64,000 bases of DNA, from the NCBI RefSeq assembly GCF_051014685.1, contig NC_135059.1, positions 4,960,001 to 5,024,000 of the forward strand. Direction: 5' to 3'. Positions within the stretch are counted from its first letter, which is position 1. Every line of letters starts with the position of its first letter. Both the position numbers and the translations under genes were made by a program. The notes under the pieces were generated by a model. That model was not told where the DNA came from. It saw nothing but the letters and a program-made list of their open reading frames with translations, and ran no database searches. Origin of the DNA: Ptiloglossa arizonensis (Eukaryota; Arthropoda; Insecta; Hymenoptera; Colletidae). Below are positions 35,277-47,561 of this stretch, one piece after another.

Positions 35277-38200
35277 GTCGCGTACTCGCGTCCCACGACT
35301 GGAACGCAAAGACCTATAGCGAGAAGGGGGAGGAAACGGGGTTGGCGGTGGTTTGATGAATAAAAAGCCACGCGTTTCCCGTCTCCGGCGGCGCGATACG
35401 TTTACGAAAGGCGTGTCTCTCGGGATCTCGTCGGGTCCACTCTTCTTCCGGCGTTGAAACGCGGGAAAAAAGATGGCTCGAGAAAGGAAAGCTTAACGCG
35501 GGACGACACGAAACTCCTTGCGCCACCAGTATCCACCGAGGCCGTGGAAAAACCACGAGGGGCAACGGGCGTGGAACGAGAATCTAACTGCCGATGCAGT
35601 TTCTTAGCGAACTAACTTCGTTAGGAACATCAAAGATGACTCGGCGAGCGCGTCGGTAGGAAGTTGCGTGGACGAGTCGAGAAGGGGACGAAACGACCGC
35701 GACGTTGACGAGAAGGGAACGGAGGAAGAAAGAGAAAAGAGAGAAAGAGAGGAGAAAAGGAAAACGCAAACGCCGGAGAAATAAAACGACTCTTTGAGAC
35801 GTGCTCGGGAGCGACCGGATGGAGACAGGGATAAGAGTATCCGAGAAAATAAGACGTAACCGAGAGGGAAACAACGAGAGAGCGGGCCAATGGAAACGAA
35901 AATAATTACGCGAGTCGTGACACGTGCCCCATCGCCCGCACTTTCCTAGTTTTCACGTTCGATGGGGAACCCGGGCGACGAGGACGACCACCCCCTGTTC
36001 CGCGGTGTTGCAGTCGCGAGTGCGTCTCCCTGTTCTCGCGCGAGCTCGTGCACGAAATGTGTAAAGAAACGAAAGAGAAGAGAAGGGAAAAGTGAAAGAA
36101 AAAGAAAGGAATGGAATTTCGCCCGGTTTGCACGAGCTGTCCTCCTCGAAACACGAAGAAACGGGTCAGGCGAGCGGGAACGACGCTTTTCCGGACGGTT
36201 AAGGTGGGTGAACGCGGCGCGTAGTACGGCTGCCGGGGGCCGGGGTCGGGCAAATGGAGGGCACCGCGGAGCCACGTGCGCAACCCCCCCATCCCTTCGC
36301 GACTACGTGCATTTTGCATACTGATGAGCCCACTTTCGAGCCACTTCGTCTCCCATTTCCTTTCTTCGGTGTTCAGGACCCCCTCTTGCGACACCGTAGC
36401 TCCACTTGCCTGCCGCGTCGTGTCTCCTTGTTTCCGGGACCCCGGCGTCTATGTCGGTGTTACGCAACCGCGAATCATCAATCCGACGGCGGAGGGTTAC
36501 GGGCGAAATAGAAGCATTTTCCACGGAGATTTCATCGTCGTCGTTCGGGAATCGGAACGCGTTATCGTCATTTTCGTTCTCTTTGGTCGCCGCGTACCTT
36601 TGAACCGATGAAATTGTATCCGGATGAACGCGAGTGGAAGAGATGCACGGGCGTACAATTGCACACCGCGACTCGCGCCGGTTGTACTTTTTTGTTTTTT
36701 TTTCTTTTTTTCTTTAGGAGCAGTGGAAGGGTAACGCGCGGTATTTTTATGAAAACGTTTCGCGTTGTTGTTCGAGAGCGATTCGTGGACGATGACGCCG
36801 GGACGATGACGCGGTGCGTTTGCGCGGTTAACGCGATTATCGGGAGAAGGATCTCGAAGCTTTTACGGGCGACCCACGCTATCCTGCATTATTACCATTT
36901 CGTCGGTAGTATTACCCGCGAATATGCTGACACAGGGGCAACGGTCCACGACGAAAGCGACGAACAGCCCCAGTGGTGGTGGAATGTACGAGTCAGCCAT
37001 CAGATGTCTCTCACTCGTCCCGTACTTTTCCCCCTACGACTACGGAATATTTCGAAGAATTTGATTCGCTCGTAAAGACGCGATCGAGATTTCGAGAATC
37101 CAATAATGGAAAAGTTTGTTACGCGTAAGTGAACTACGAGGAAGAGCAGATTCTGGGAATACTTTATACGGGAAAAGTACCATATTTTTAATACTTTACT
37201 CTCCTTCTAATCTCCCTACGATCGAGCTACTCATCGATATTGAAAATCTTGTCGACCGAATAGACCCGTGGACATCGACCACAATTTCATTTCTACCAAT
37301 TTCTATTCTTTATCTTTGCAGAAATACTTGTGAAGAAAGAAACGGTACTTACTAACGCCCAACGCCGGAAACTTTTGATAACGCGTAATTAATGCACTCA
37401 AGTTTGCTCGTAGGTAACGGAAATTCATACAGTCGTGCGCGTGAAGTTTTTAATACCGTATTAACGTTAAGCTTCCAACAACTAGAAAATGTTTCGAGTA
37501 GAAACGGATTGCGCGGGTTAGCCGCGATTCCCCTCTCCCGATTTCCCCCGAATCGCGAAAATACCGCAAAACGAGCAGTACTCTTCCCTCGGATACTCAT
37601 TATTTCGGCCAACCGATAATTTTCCTTTCCTCGTTCCACGAAAGCACAACGGCCAACAACAAATAGGGATTTAGGCGCGACCTCTCGCGATCGATTGGAA
37701 ACCGTCCAAGGACTGCATTTCCAATGCGTGGTATTTTTGACGTTTCATCCCCGATAGACGACCCGCATCGATATTTTTACGGCCAGTCTTCGCGCGGAGA
37801 TCATTTCTCTAAATATTTTACGAAACTCTATCGGAACAATGGGTATTTCTTCTCGAATTACAGAGGGAGAGGGGAACTGGTGGGGTTCGCGAGCTAACGC
37901 AAAACAGATACATTCCGTATCGATTTACCGAGGACACCGTGAAATCGAATTCCAACAACGGAATCGAATTTATCGCAGTTTAGACTCCCGTGCACAGTAA
38001 TCGACCTTACTTCTACGATTACGAATACTGTGTCCGTCGCGACGAAACAATTTCGATTGACAATCGGACCGCGACTCTTCGAATCGTTCAATATTCCCGC
38101 GTATCTCGTCATTGCGACCTTTCGTAACATAGATCGTTGAAATTATCCGGTGCTTTTGTTTCGATGATCTTACCATTCCCATAATACGTATCCATGGTAA

Positions 38201-39016
38201 ATTTCTCAAACTTGTACATCATAAATTGAATCTTCCCGTATCAGTGATATAAACTGTGTTCTTACAACAATTCCGAGAGAATCGTCACAATTTCACGATG
38301 CGTAATGTTCAATGCGTCGATTAAAAATCTCAGATATTCGTATCGAATACTATCCTACGCGACTAAATAAATATCGTTAAATACTGTATCGAGAAATGGT
38401 TTCAGGCTCGGTGTATTACGTAACCGAATATAGTACCAACGGAAATAGAATACAACGCTTTTGTACGGACGCGCGAGGATTACGATCGACCGGCTCGAAA
38501 AAAAGGAAACAAAAGGTATTCTTTCCGCGACACCAGGCACCCGATTCGTCGTGACGGTCGATGATTAATATTTCCGCGCTGGATAACGACATTGTCGAAC
38601 TGCCGTTAATAGTTTCAACAAACGTGACAAATTTTCCAACGTCTTCGATCCGTTCTAACGATTGATCCTCTTACGATTCTTTCGAAAATGAATTCGACGA
38701 GCCGATCCCGAGCCATCTGGGTCGAAAATCGCTCGAAACGAACGTGACGTTCGCGACTCCTCGGGAAAGTGACGGTTCGCTTTCAAAGCGGTGAAGCGGG
38801 TGTGCCGTGTGAAAAAAAAAGGAAAAGCGTGAAAGAAAGACGAAAAAAATTGACATTCGAGCGTAGCTACGTGCCAGCTTATTCCTCCGTTGCTGAAAAT
38901 TACACGCTTCCGCGGCAAAGTATGACGGTTGTCGGCTGATTGCTTCCCTCGAACGAATCCGGAATACGAGCGCGTTTGCCGCGTGTTTCGGCCCGCTGGT
39001 GGCGATAGTGCGCGGG

Positions 39017-39044
39017 CGAGAGTGTGGCGAGAGTGTGGCGAGAG
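39017..39044. repeat. 11-bp tandem repeat (GAGAGTGTGGC)
   Basis: Two and a half head-to-tail units of GAGAGTGTGGC. Short minisatellite-like array. Confidence 0.85.
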
Positions 39045-41770
39045 GCAGCTGGTCGCGCGCGCACAATTGTCGTAAATTTGAAAAGTCATTTCGTTGGTTT
39101 TTACATAAAATACGCGGGTAGATCGGCCCGCTAAGAGCCCGCTTTGTGCCCGATTGCCAGAAACGAAACGACGAAACAACGAGAGCGCGTAATACGAGCG
39201 GGAGGGCGGCCGGGCGGGCAGAGGCGTTTCCGTGTCATTAATCAACGGAACGTCCAGGTCGGATGTGTGACGAGGCGCGGATATTTTTGAATAATGAGAA
39301 CGATATTATTTACGTTTCGTTCGTCCCGTTTTTCGAGCCGCGGAGGGGAACGGTGGAGCGCAACAATCGACTGTACGAACGAAAATTGCGCGTCGACCAG
39401 AGACAAATCCGGAAGCCCCGTCTGGCTATGAATTTTTATTTTATACGCTTTCAACGTTTTCGTCGGGAATAGGCTACAATTTTTCCGTACTGGCCGGTAA
39501 GTGGCCGTCGGTTCCACCGATGGCGTTTTCCACAATACTGTAAAGCCGATGGTACCCCATCCCGTCAGGTTGAAAGAGCTCCCTCCCTCCGTCCATGGAC
39601 CATGGTGGTGGCCGAACGCTGCGATTCGGTGCAACAACGCGAGCAAGCCCGCGTTATTTTTTCCCCTGCCCCTCGATTCCTCGTACAATTCGTTGTTATC
39701 CAGCACTCGGACGTTTCCAACTGGAATAACTTCCATGGCTCGTCGACACGACGTTCGATCGAGTATTATTGCCGCATATCGAATATTAGTACCAATTACG
39801 ATCAGCCGCTTGTCTCTCCGTTGTTATACGCTCGATAATGTATCGCGACGCTTTAGACGTTTTATCGTCGTTGGTACTCATCGATTGCGCGTTTTAATAG
39901 GAACGAAATAAAATGAAACATTTGCTTGGATATCTTTCCCCTCGAGGTAGCGACGAAACGGTGAAACCGATCGAAAGCGACGCATCGAATTTGAAAATCT
40001 CGAGCTGTAAATCGATATCGGTGCACGTTGAACGCTAATTCGGTGAAATAAATTTATAGAAAGAAGGGAAATGTGTCATCCGTGCGCCACTCGTGGATAC
40101 AATGGTTTCCGAGTTATAGGCGACCGAAGAACGTGCTCGAAGCGTTCGAAGACGTGCTCGCGGACCTTCCGATCGGGGAAAAAGATGAACGTCCAGGAAC
40201 GTTTCTTTTTAACCTTCGATAACTCGGAAATCGTGGCAATTACGAACCGTGCTCTTGTAACGCTCCTTGCTCGTTTCGGTATCTAGATTCGTATCGTTGA
40301 TTATTGTCGCGCGTTTTGCTGTCGCTTATAAACTTATCGACGATCGAAAATATGAATACTACACACGAGCGGTCATCGGTGTCCTCTCAAATTACGGTGA
40401 ACAGAGTTTCATTTTCGATTTGGCGAAATCGCTCCTGATTCGCTCCAAACGGGCAGCCCCGTTTCCAAACCGTTTGATTTGCATTCTGTGTATACGCGTG
40501 CCCTGGGGGGAACGTCTTCCAGGATACGGCATTAATTAACGCCAACGAAATTCCCCAGGTACGTCCAGTAAACCCGACTTAGGGTAACTCCGTTCCACTT
40601 TTGTTCAAAATTTCAGTCGAGCTTGAAACTCGGCTTAATGCGCCGGGCTTGTTCGGCGTCTGCGATTCGTTAGTCAGCTCCGGCTACTTTAACGCTCAGT
40701 ATCGAGTTCTATCAGGCCCTTTGCGATCGAGAAACACGATTACGTCGTACGGTGATTATTTCGTCTCACTTGCCGAGCGGACATCGCGTCTAACTTTCTT
40801 TGTCGCGCGTTAACTCCATCCTTCGCGTCTGTTTCTCCAGACGCGTTGAGAGGTGAAACTTTAATCGGTAACTTTTCAATTTTTAATTAAAAACTTTTAT
40901 TCCGGCGCCGGGTAAACGGCCGGTGGAAAAAGGAACGAGGTGATTCCGATAACGAGAGAACGAAAGAGGAAAGGGTTATAATTTTACTGCGAGGATCGAG
41001 TCTGTCCATGGAACGAAAAAGAGTACGGGGACGTTACTTTGTTCTCGGACCGAGTAACCTCCGTTTCGACGAAATCTGGTATCTTTGAAGAGTCTAGCAA
41101 AATGCACAACTGACTAAAATTGTACGAGGGAACAAAGAAACGGACCGGTGTGTACTTTGAGCGGTTAACTAGAAGTTCTACGGAAAGAATCCGCGTCTGT
41201 TCGATCGGAGTACGAAAGAACACACCTCGTGGTTTTTCGCTCGTAGCGTATCATTTACTGTGGGATTATGGAATTGTTCAGTACAAGAGAAAATTTAAAT
41301 AGGACGTTTATTTTTATATAAATATAATACAGTCGTGCAACGGAGTATGGTTATGAACAATTGGAGAGAGTGTAACGATCACGTCGGCACACCAACCGAA
41401 AAAATATGAAAGCCGGTATCGAGCTCATTCATGCTTTGAGTTCTCAAGCGCTGCATGGATCGATGTCGTTGTATTGCAACATTTATCGAAGCAATTTATA
41501 ACGAGTAAATAAGAAATTAAATAAAATCTATTAACACCGGGCGAGATAGTGCAAAGACAGTCTGTGTACCGTCTCGCAGGACATCTTGCGAACTGTGCAC
41601 GGTACTTCTAGTAGAATTTGTATTCAAAGAAGAATATTTAAGATTAAACTGTTCGATTGGTCATCTACTTTGATCGAAAGCTTATCGAAGAGTTAGTCCG
41701 AGCTGTGGAAAACGTTGACTTTCGGAAATTTTAATTGGCGAGTGTGTGAACATGGAATTAGTAAAAATCG

Positions 41771-41808
41771 CATCGATTAGATTCGATCGATCGATTAGAT
41801 CGATTAGG
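41771..41808. repeat. Interspersed ATCGATTAG repeat
   Basis: Repeated ATCGATTAG words alternating with ATTCGATCG, giving a short self-similar patch rich in ATCGAT. Low-complexity sequence. Confidence 0.8.
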
Positions 41809-44800
41809 AACATTAGACAATATATAGAGATTACATGGTTAAGGGAGGAGAAAGGGAAGTTTGTTACTTTTACACCTGAACGGTTACTTGAGAATTACTT
41901 TGATACCAAACGTACCACCCAAATGCACATCAAACTCGCTCGGTCTACGACTGTACCGGTAATAAACGTTCCAAGTCTTTCTAAATTAATTTCACTGCCT
42001 CTGGACCGATCATCGATGATCACCTATCAGATTCCAAGGAAAGTGTAACGCCATAAATCGAGGGTAGAATGACAACGATCGTTGTAAGATCACGCGAAAG
42101 CAGCACGCGCGTTAATTCGATGCAAGAATTCGAAACCGGGGGATTTTCTTAAGAAGGATAGAGAACCCCGACGGAAGTTACTAAATATATCCAAGTCCCG
42201 TCGTTTATACCGTATTATTATGGTGAAAGAGGATTATCCAATAATTTTCCGGAGAACGAATGCCAGGCTGATCCACGAGAGGAATTTGTTGAAGTATTCG
42301 TTCCTCGCGCAGGGATATTCCAGCCTCCCTTTCCTTTTGCTCCTTAATTCCTTCCGTTGCACCCTGCTTATTCGACGTTGCGCACTTAGCCGTGACCGTT
42401 AAGTATTTTATAGAAACTTTACCATTATTGCACCAATTTAGAACGTGAGAGTCGCCTTCGTGGAATCCTCGTATCGAATGCGTCTCCTCTGTGCACCATC
42501 GCTTAAAAAGGTACTCGATTTTTGACGAAAAAGTTCGCCACTGTCCAAGTTTCATTCCAGAGAGCAGGTGTTTTCAATATACGTACGGCATTGAGAACAA
42601 GGAAGCTAATTTCTTCGATTTCGCTCACTCGTGACACCGTAAAGTAATCTAGGTAAATTTTCAAAAGCAAAAAGAAGAACGAAACGAATCGTACGACCAA
42701 TTGCGTTTCTATAATTCCACGTCGCGATGAAATAGAAAATCATCGACACGGAAAGATCCGTGGAATACATTACGATGGAACTTGAAACAAGATTCCCGGA
42801 ATACCTGTCTAAAGTTTACTAGTTTTCAGTTTCGGCAAAGATCCGATCGTCAAAGGGTTGAACGGTTCGGAACGAAGGGAAAACGTTGGGTATCGGAAGA
42901 GAGGCGGTAGAAACTACTCGATAGACTCAATATTAGCCTTGTATCCATCGAAGCCCTTTTGCGTTCCTCATTAAACGCGAATCGTCGAAGAAACTTTCAA
43001 TTCCGCGTTCGATTGGACCGCCGGCGCACCAACCCGCCCCGTGTTTTCCATCCGCAGGCCCCGCTCGAGTTCCGGTAGACACGTGCCCTCGGTAACGCAC
43101 GATTCGATGCTTTCACGCTGCTAGCGGGAGTTAAATTTCAAAGGAAACTCATTTTGAAACTTCGATGCCGGCCAAACGGGCTTTGGAAAAAGTACTTTTG
43201 CATCGAATACCCGCCGCATACCGGCTGGGGGGTTCACCGGCCGGGTGAACTTCTCAGAATCTGCGGAGGGGATCCGGGGAACGTTGAAAGGAGAGATTTC
43301 ACCGGTGCATTGGATGTTTCGAAACCACCTGGTTTCGACAAGCCGAAGAAAGAGCCGGCCGGAGCTAACAAAGCCAAAAGCCAGAAGCGCCTAGGTGCTA
43401 TACCGTCCTGATACCGGTCGCGAGGAAGACCGATGAAACATCGACTTCCTTTTCGCACGGTGCACCGACACCTGCTCGGGATTGTGTTTCCTCGACTTTT
43501 CAAAGACCACGCGGTGGTCGCCATTCCTAGCTCGGACGTTGACGACTCGGTATCGAGTACACTGACGCACGCGCGCGCGTTGGAACACAAAAGAGAGACA
43601 AATTTTCGACGTCGATGGACGAGGACTGAGAGAGAACGAAAAGGTCGATGAATGTTGTTCTTCGTATAGGACTGTGTTGCTGTCTAGACTGAAATTTTTT
43701 CGGTTTCTTTTACGATATTTTTAATGGTAGGTTGACTATTTTCTAGCAAGATTCTTCTGATGTGTTTATCCATTTTATAAGTTCGTGTGGTATCTTCTTT
43801 TTAATTAGAAGTATTAAAAATTATTAGAGTTATAGCTTCTTGTTTAATGGCTCTTTCGGGAAAGATGCTCCGTTAATTTTGACGATTCCAGCCGATCTGC
43901 TAATCAAAAATAGGGTGGAAAAAAATCTTGATTAGGAAGAATATAGTCATAGAAGAAACTAAGAAATTAAAGTCTCGATAAATGAGAAAGTGACGAACTT
44001 TAAATACTGAATTTATATTTTTTTAGCTTCGTTTTGTATTTAGCATGTTTAAAAAAATGGTAGAACTCAATATTTTTAAGAATCTCTAGTTTCTGCGATA
44101 AAGGCGTATCTATTGAAAATTCGCTCCGAACGTGAAGTGAATCGGTCAACTAGATCTTGAGATATCATGGAAGCCAGTTTAAAAATTAACTTTTTGAAAG
44201 AAATACATTTAAAATTACTCTTATCAATTTTACACGTAGCAGGAATGTGTATTCAAACCTCTGTATCATCGACATTTTCGTGAATCGAAAAAAATGGTTT
44301 TGATCACATATTTTCAAAGTCGTACACTTTGAGAAAATGAAATTAATAAAGAAGTCAATTTTTTTAAAATTCTAGACCGCTGTACCCCCTTTAGCACTTA
44401 TTTATATATCTATTTTAGCAAAGGGAAATACAAGTCCCCCTTTTTAGCTTCCCCGCTCATGGCTTCTCGTTCGTTCACCAAACGAAACAAAACTGAATAA
44501 TTCCCACAGACTGTACCGGGGATCGTGTGTTCCGATAATTCAATAGTCGGGTATTTTACAGGTATCTGAACGTCGAATGGAACTCGAATATTGAGAAAAT
44601 GGAATTGTGCGAGTGCAATGCATTGCAGAGAGAACGAGAGATCCATCCAAGGCTGAAAAATTATGCTGCGGTATGGATAAAAGAACGACGTCCAGTGAGT
44701 TTCGTTAAGTCGAGAACCGAGTAACGTATCTGACCGAATGCGATCCGTAATTACTTTAAAGACCGATTTTTCTTTGTCCTTAAAATACATTTAGTGTACG

Positions 44801-46725
44801 GTGTTCGTTACGAAAGTTCATCGAGATTAAACAGATTCGAATACGCGTTACGAATGGAAACAACGAAGAAAAGAGAACTTTCGTACACGTCCACGGAATA
44901 TCTACGAGAACTTAAACGAAGTTCCGGAATCTACGATAATTTTGTCCATCGAGTTGGTCGAATATTGATTATAATTTGAATCGTGTCGTTTCCAATAATG
45001 CGCCAATGGATTCTTCGATTCGAAACCATTGTCCGTGAACGACAATAGTACGAATACCACAATAGAAATACGTGACAGAGCCCTGTACAATAACGGAATG
45101 AATAATTAACGAAATTAACATATTGTTCGTATCGCTTGTACACACATCGAAGAAACTTAACTAACAATCGAGCAATATCAATGGAGGGGAAACACGATCC
45201 TTATATTAGTGCATGAATAATCAAGGCTAAACTTTCGACCGTTAAATTACGAAAGTCGAAATAACAATATCACCGATTATACGTGTACGGGACCAGTGTA
45301 CACAAAACTAAAACGGTACACCGAATCATGAACCCAGGATACGTTCCTTATGTTGAAATATTACCATAATTAATTTCAACACGTGTGTCAAATAAAACGT
45401 AATTGGACCAATTTCATCGTGCAAATATCATTTTGATAATCCCGTGTATAATTGACATTGATTTGATACTCGCGTTAAAATTAATGATCGAAAACGAATA
45501 TCGAAATTGTTGGCCGAATCGAGCAATCCTCTGTTTGATATTTTCGAGGGGGGTTATTCGGACCGTTTCTCGAATTGTACAAAAATTTACGCGCGCGTTC
45601 AAAGTACATCGATAAATATAATCGTTCGATTCTTCGATATCGGTGTCGGTCTCGGTGGAACAAATGTTAAACCGCGAAAAATTGAATCCGATCTTCTATC
45701 CCTTCGTTCTCGCGATCGTTCGACCGAGAACGAATCGTCGTCCCTTCGTCGAATCTGATATAGAATCTCGAACGAACTCGTTAAAAAGGTTTGAAAATGG
45801 CCGTATACCGAACGGTGTCATCAGCTGCCCTCGCGAGCACGCGCGAGCGTCTCGTCACGGAATGAAAAGAAATTCCACGGAATTGAAACGATTCCGTTTT
45901 CCACGAGACTCCTCGCCACGCTACGAAGCCGCAACACCTTCGAAGGCTTCGATCCCGATACCGTGAGCTAAGCGGGAATCGATCGACGTCGATAAGGAGC
46001 CCGTTCGATGGAAATTCGCGCCGTTAGCTACGAAGAATTCGCGAATTCACGGCAACCAAAGTCCCTACGTCTTCCTTACCTCCGTTCCCCGTTTTTCGTC
46101 TAACGGGCGGACACGACTTCGGCAAAGGGAAGAAGACGTCGATCGTCACGGAAAAAGAGAGAGAAAGAGGGAGAGAAAGGGAGGAAAAAATAAAAAGGGG
46201 ACTATCAAATCTCATTTCCCTTTAACAAATTTCCTCCTTAGCTATTCGTTCCGCGAGAGCGGAATCGACGGCATCCCTGGCGTCCAAAGAGAGGAATCCC
46301 TGGAACGAAGGCAACGGTCAAAGCACTTTTCAGCCTTTGGCTTCCTGATAGCCAACCACCGAAAAAAGATCGATCATCATCCCCCCGCGACTACGATCCG
46401 CGCTGAAATTCTCCATTCCCCGCGGGATTCTCTCTTCCTCTTTACGTCTTTCCGCAGCACACCCCTCGTCTCCTCCTCGACCCTCTCGTTCGATGCTTTT
46501 CTATGTTTCGCTCGATCTCCCCTTACGCCGTTCCTCCCATCGGGCATAAAACTCATCCCGCGAAACCATCGTTTCACGTAGAACGAGGATCGGAGAGACA
46601 GAGAAGTGGACAGGTGGCGGAGAAGAGACAGGGGGAGGATGAAAGAAACAAAAGTCACTGGGAAGAAGAAGGGTTGCTCGAGGAAATTCATTTCACTTTC
46701 CGGAGAATCTCTCTCCTTCGTCTAT

Positions 46726-46756
46726 TTTTTCTTTTTTTTTTTTCCTTTTTTTTTAT
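46726..46756. repeat. T-rich tract
   Basis: Two runs of nine or more T, separated by CC, within a longer pyrimidine-rich stretch. Low complexity. Confidence 0.85.
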
Positions 46757-47450
46757 TTACCCTTGGAAATCCAGGATCGTTTGAAATCAACCCACGGTCG
46801 TCCAACCAACCACCCCCGTTTCTCCGTCCCGTTGCCATCTGTTCGAGGGCCGCGATATCTCGACGTCGGTGTACGTACAGAGGGTGAAGGGAGAGAGACT
46901 TGTGGAAAAGAAATCGCGACGTTGGACACTCACTCTCGGTCGTCCATCGTGCGACGACGACTTTCGTTTCCTCCTCTCACACCCCCGGTGGTCCCCAACC
47001 CCTTTCCTCCTCCTCTCGACGGCCCGTTTCGCGTTGACCCGCCACGACCACGTTGATCGAGTTTTCATCCTGGGTTTCCCAGCGACGGGAGGACGCCCTA
47101 ACCACCCTTCTTCCTTGGCCCCTGATTTTTATTCGAGCCACACCGGCTTCGTTTATAACTTCGTTTCTTTGTCGGTCCCTCCAAGCGATACCAACATTTA
47201 CCCGAGTCGGCTCCCCGAGTCCTCAAAGGCCGCTTAAGGCTTTTAACTGCTACACGCTCTCGAGTGTGCTCAGGTCGCGGGTAACGATATTATTCTAGAT
47301 GCACAAGTTAACGAAAAACACCGGGTACGTCCATTTTTCGTCTCTTTTTCGACAATTCTGAATGCCAGTTTACTTGTTCGGTCAATTTCTGTGCAATATA
47401 TTTAATATTATAACATGAGTGTGAAATTATCTGTTCCACGATACGTAGGA

Positions 47451-47561
47451 TATTTTTGGCGCGTTGTAAATATAGCGAAGGTGGGACGTAAAGGAAAAGC
47501 AAGGGAGAGCGTTTCGTTCCGGGCCTGTTAGTGGACTCATCGGTAAGACATCCTAGCAGGT
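47451..47561. repeat. Dispersed repeat with conserved stem-loop, copy 2
   Basis: Second copy of the element at 31563-31665. It opens TTTTTGGCGCGTTG, keeps GCGAAGGTGGGA and GAGAGCGT, and closes with a stem-loop. The arms are CTGTTAG (47525-47531) and CTAGCAG (47553-47559) with a loop of 21 nt, the same length as copy 1. The one arm difference (C to T) still pairs as U-G in RNA. The surrounding sequence is not related to that of copy 1, apart from weak AT-rich similarity. Confidence 0.55.

Larger units (their letters stand above)
34332..47450. other. Gene-poor CpG-rich stretch
   Basis: Apart from the simple repeats listed separately, I see no exon, RNA gene or mobile element with clear ends. 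Frames reach 196 codons (38655-39245, minus) and 164 codons (39242-39736, minus), but neither has a recognisable domain or consistent splice-site boundaries. The segment 43.7-44.4 kb is notably AT-rich compared with its surroundings and may be an old insertion without identifiable ends. Confidence 0.4.

Noticed and set aside
36608..37075. 155-codon plus-strand frame
   Set aside because: Contains a T-rich tract and no recognisable motif; probably accidental.
39242..39736. 164-codon minus-strand frame considered as the missing Ig1 exon
   Set aside because: The segment GPWTEGGSSFNLTG looked promising, but there is no B-strand Cys pattern, no phase-0 donor at the right place, and other frames of the interval are equally open.
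43154..43411. 85-codon plus-strand frame with a Lys/Pro-rich end
   Set aside because: Low-complexity composition and no splice or promoter context. The reverse strand is also open over the same bases.
44410..44790. 126-codon minus-strand frame beside an AT-rich segment
   Set aside because: Considered as a transposon remnant, but no terminal repeats, catalytic motif or family resemblance could be seen.
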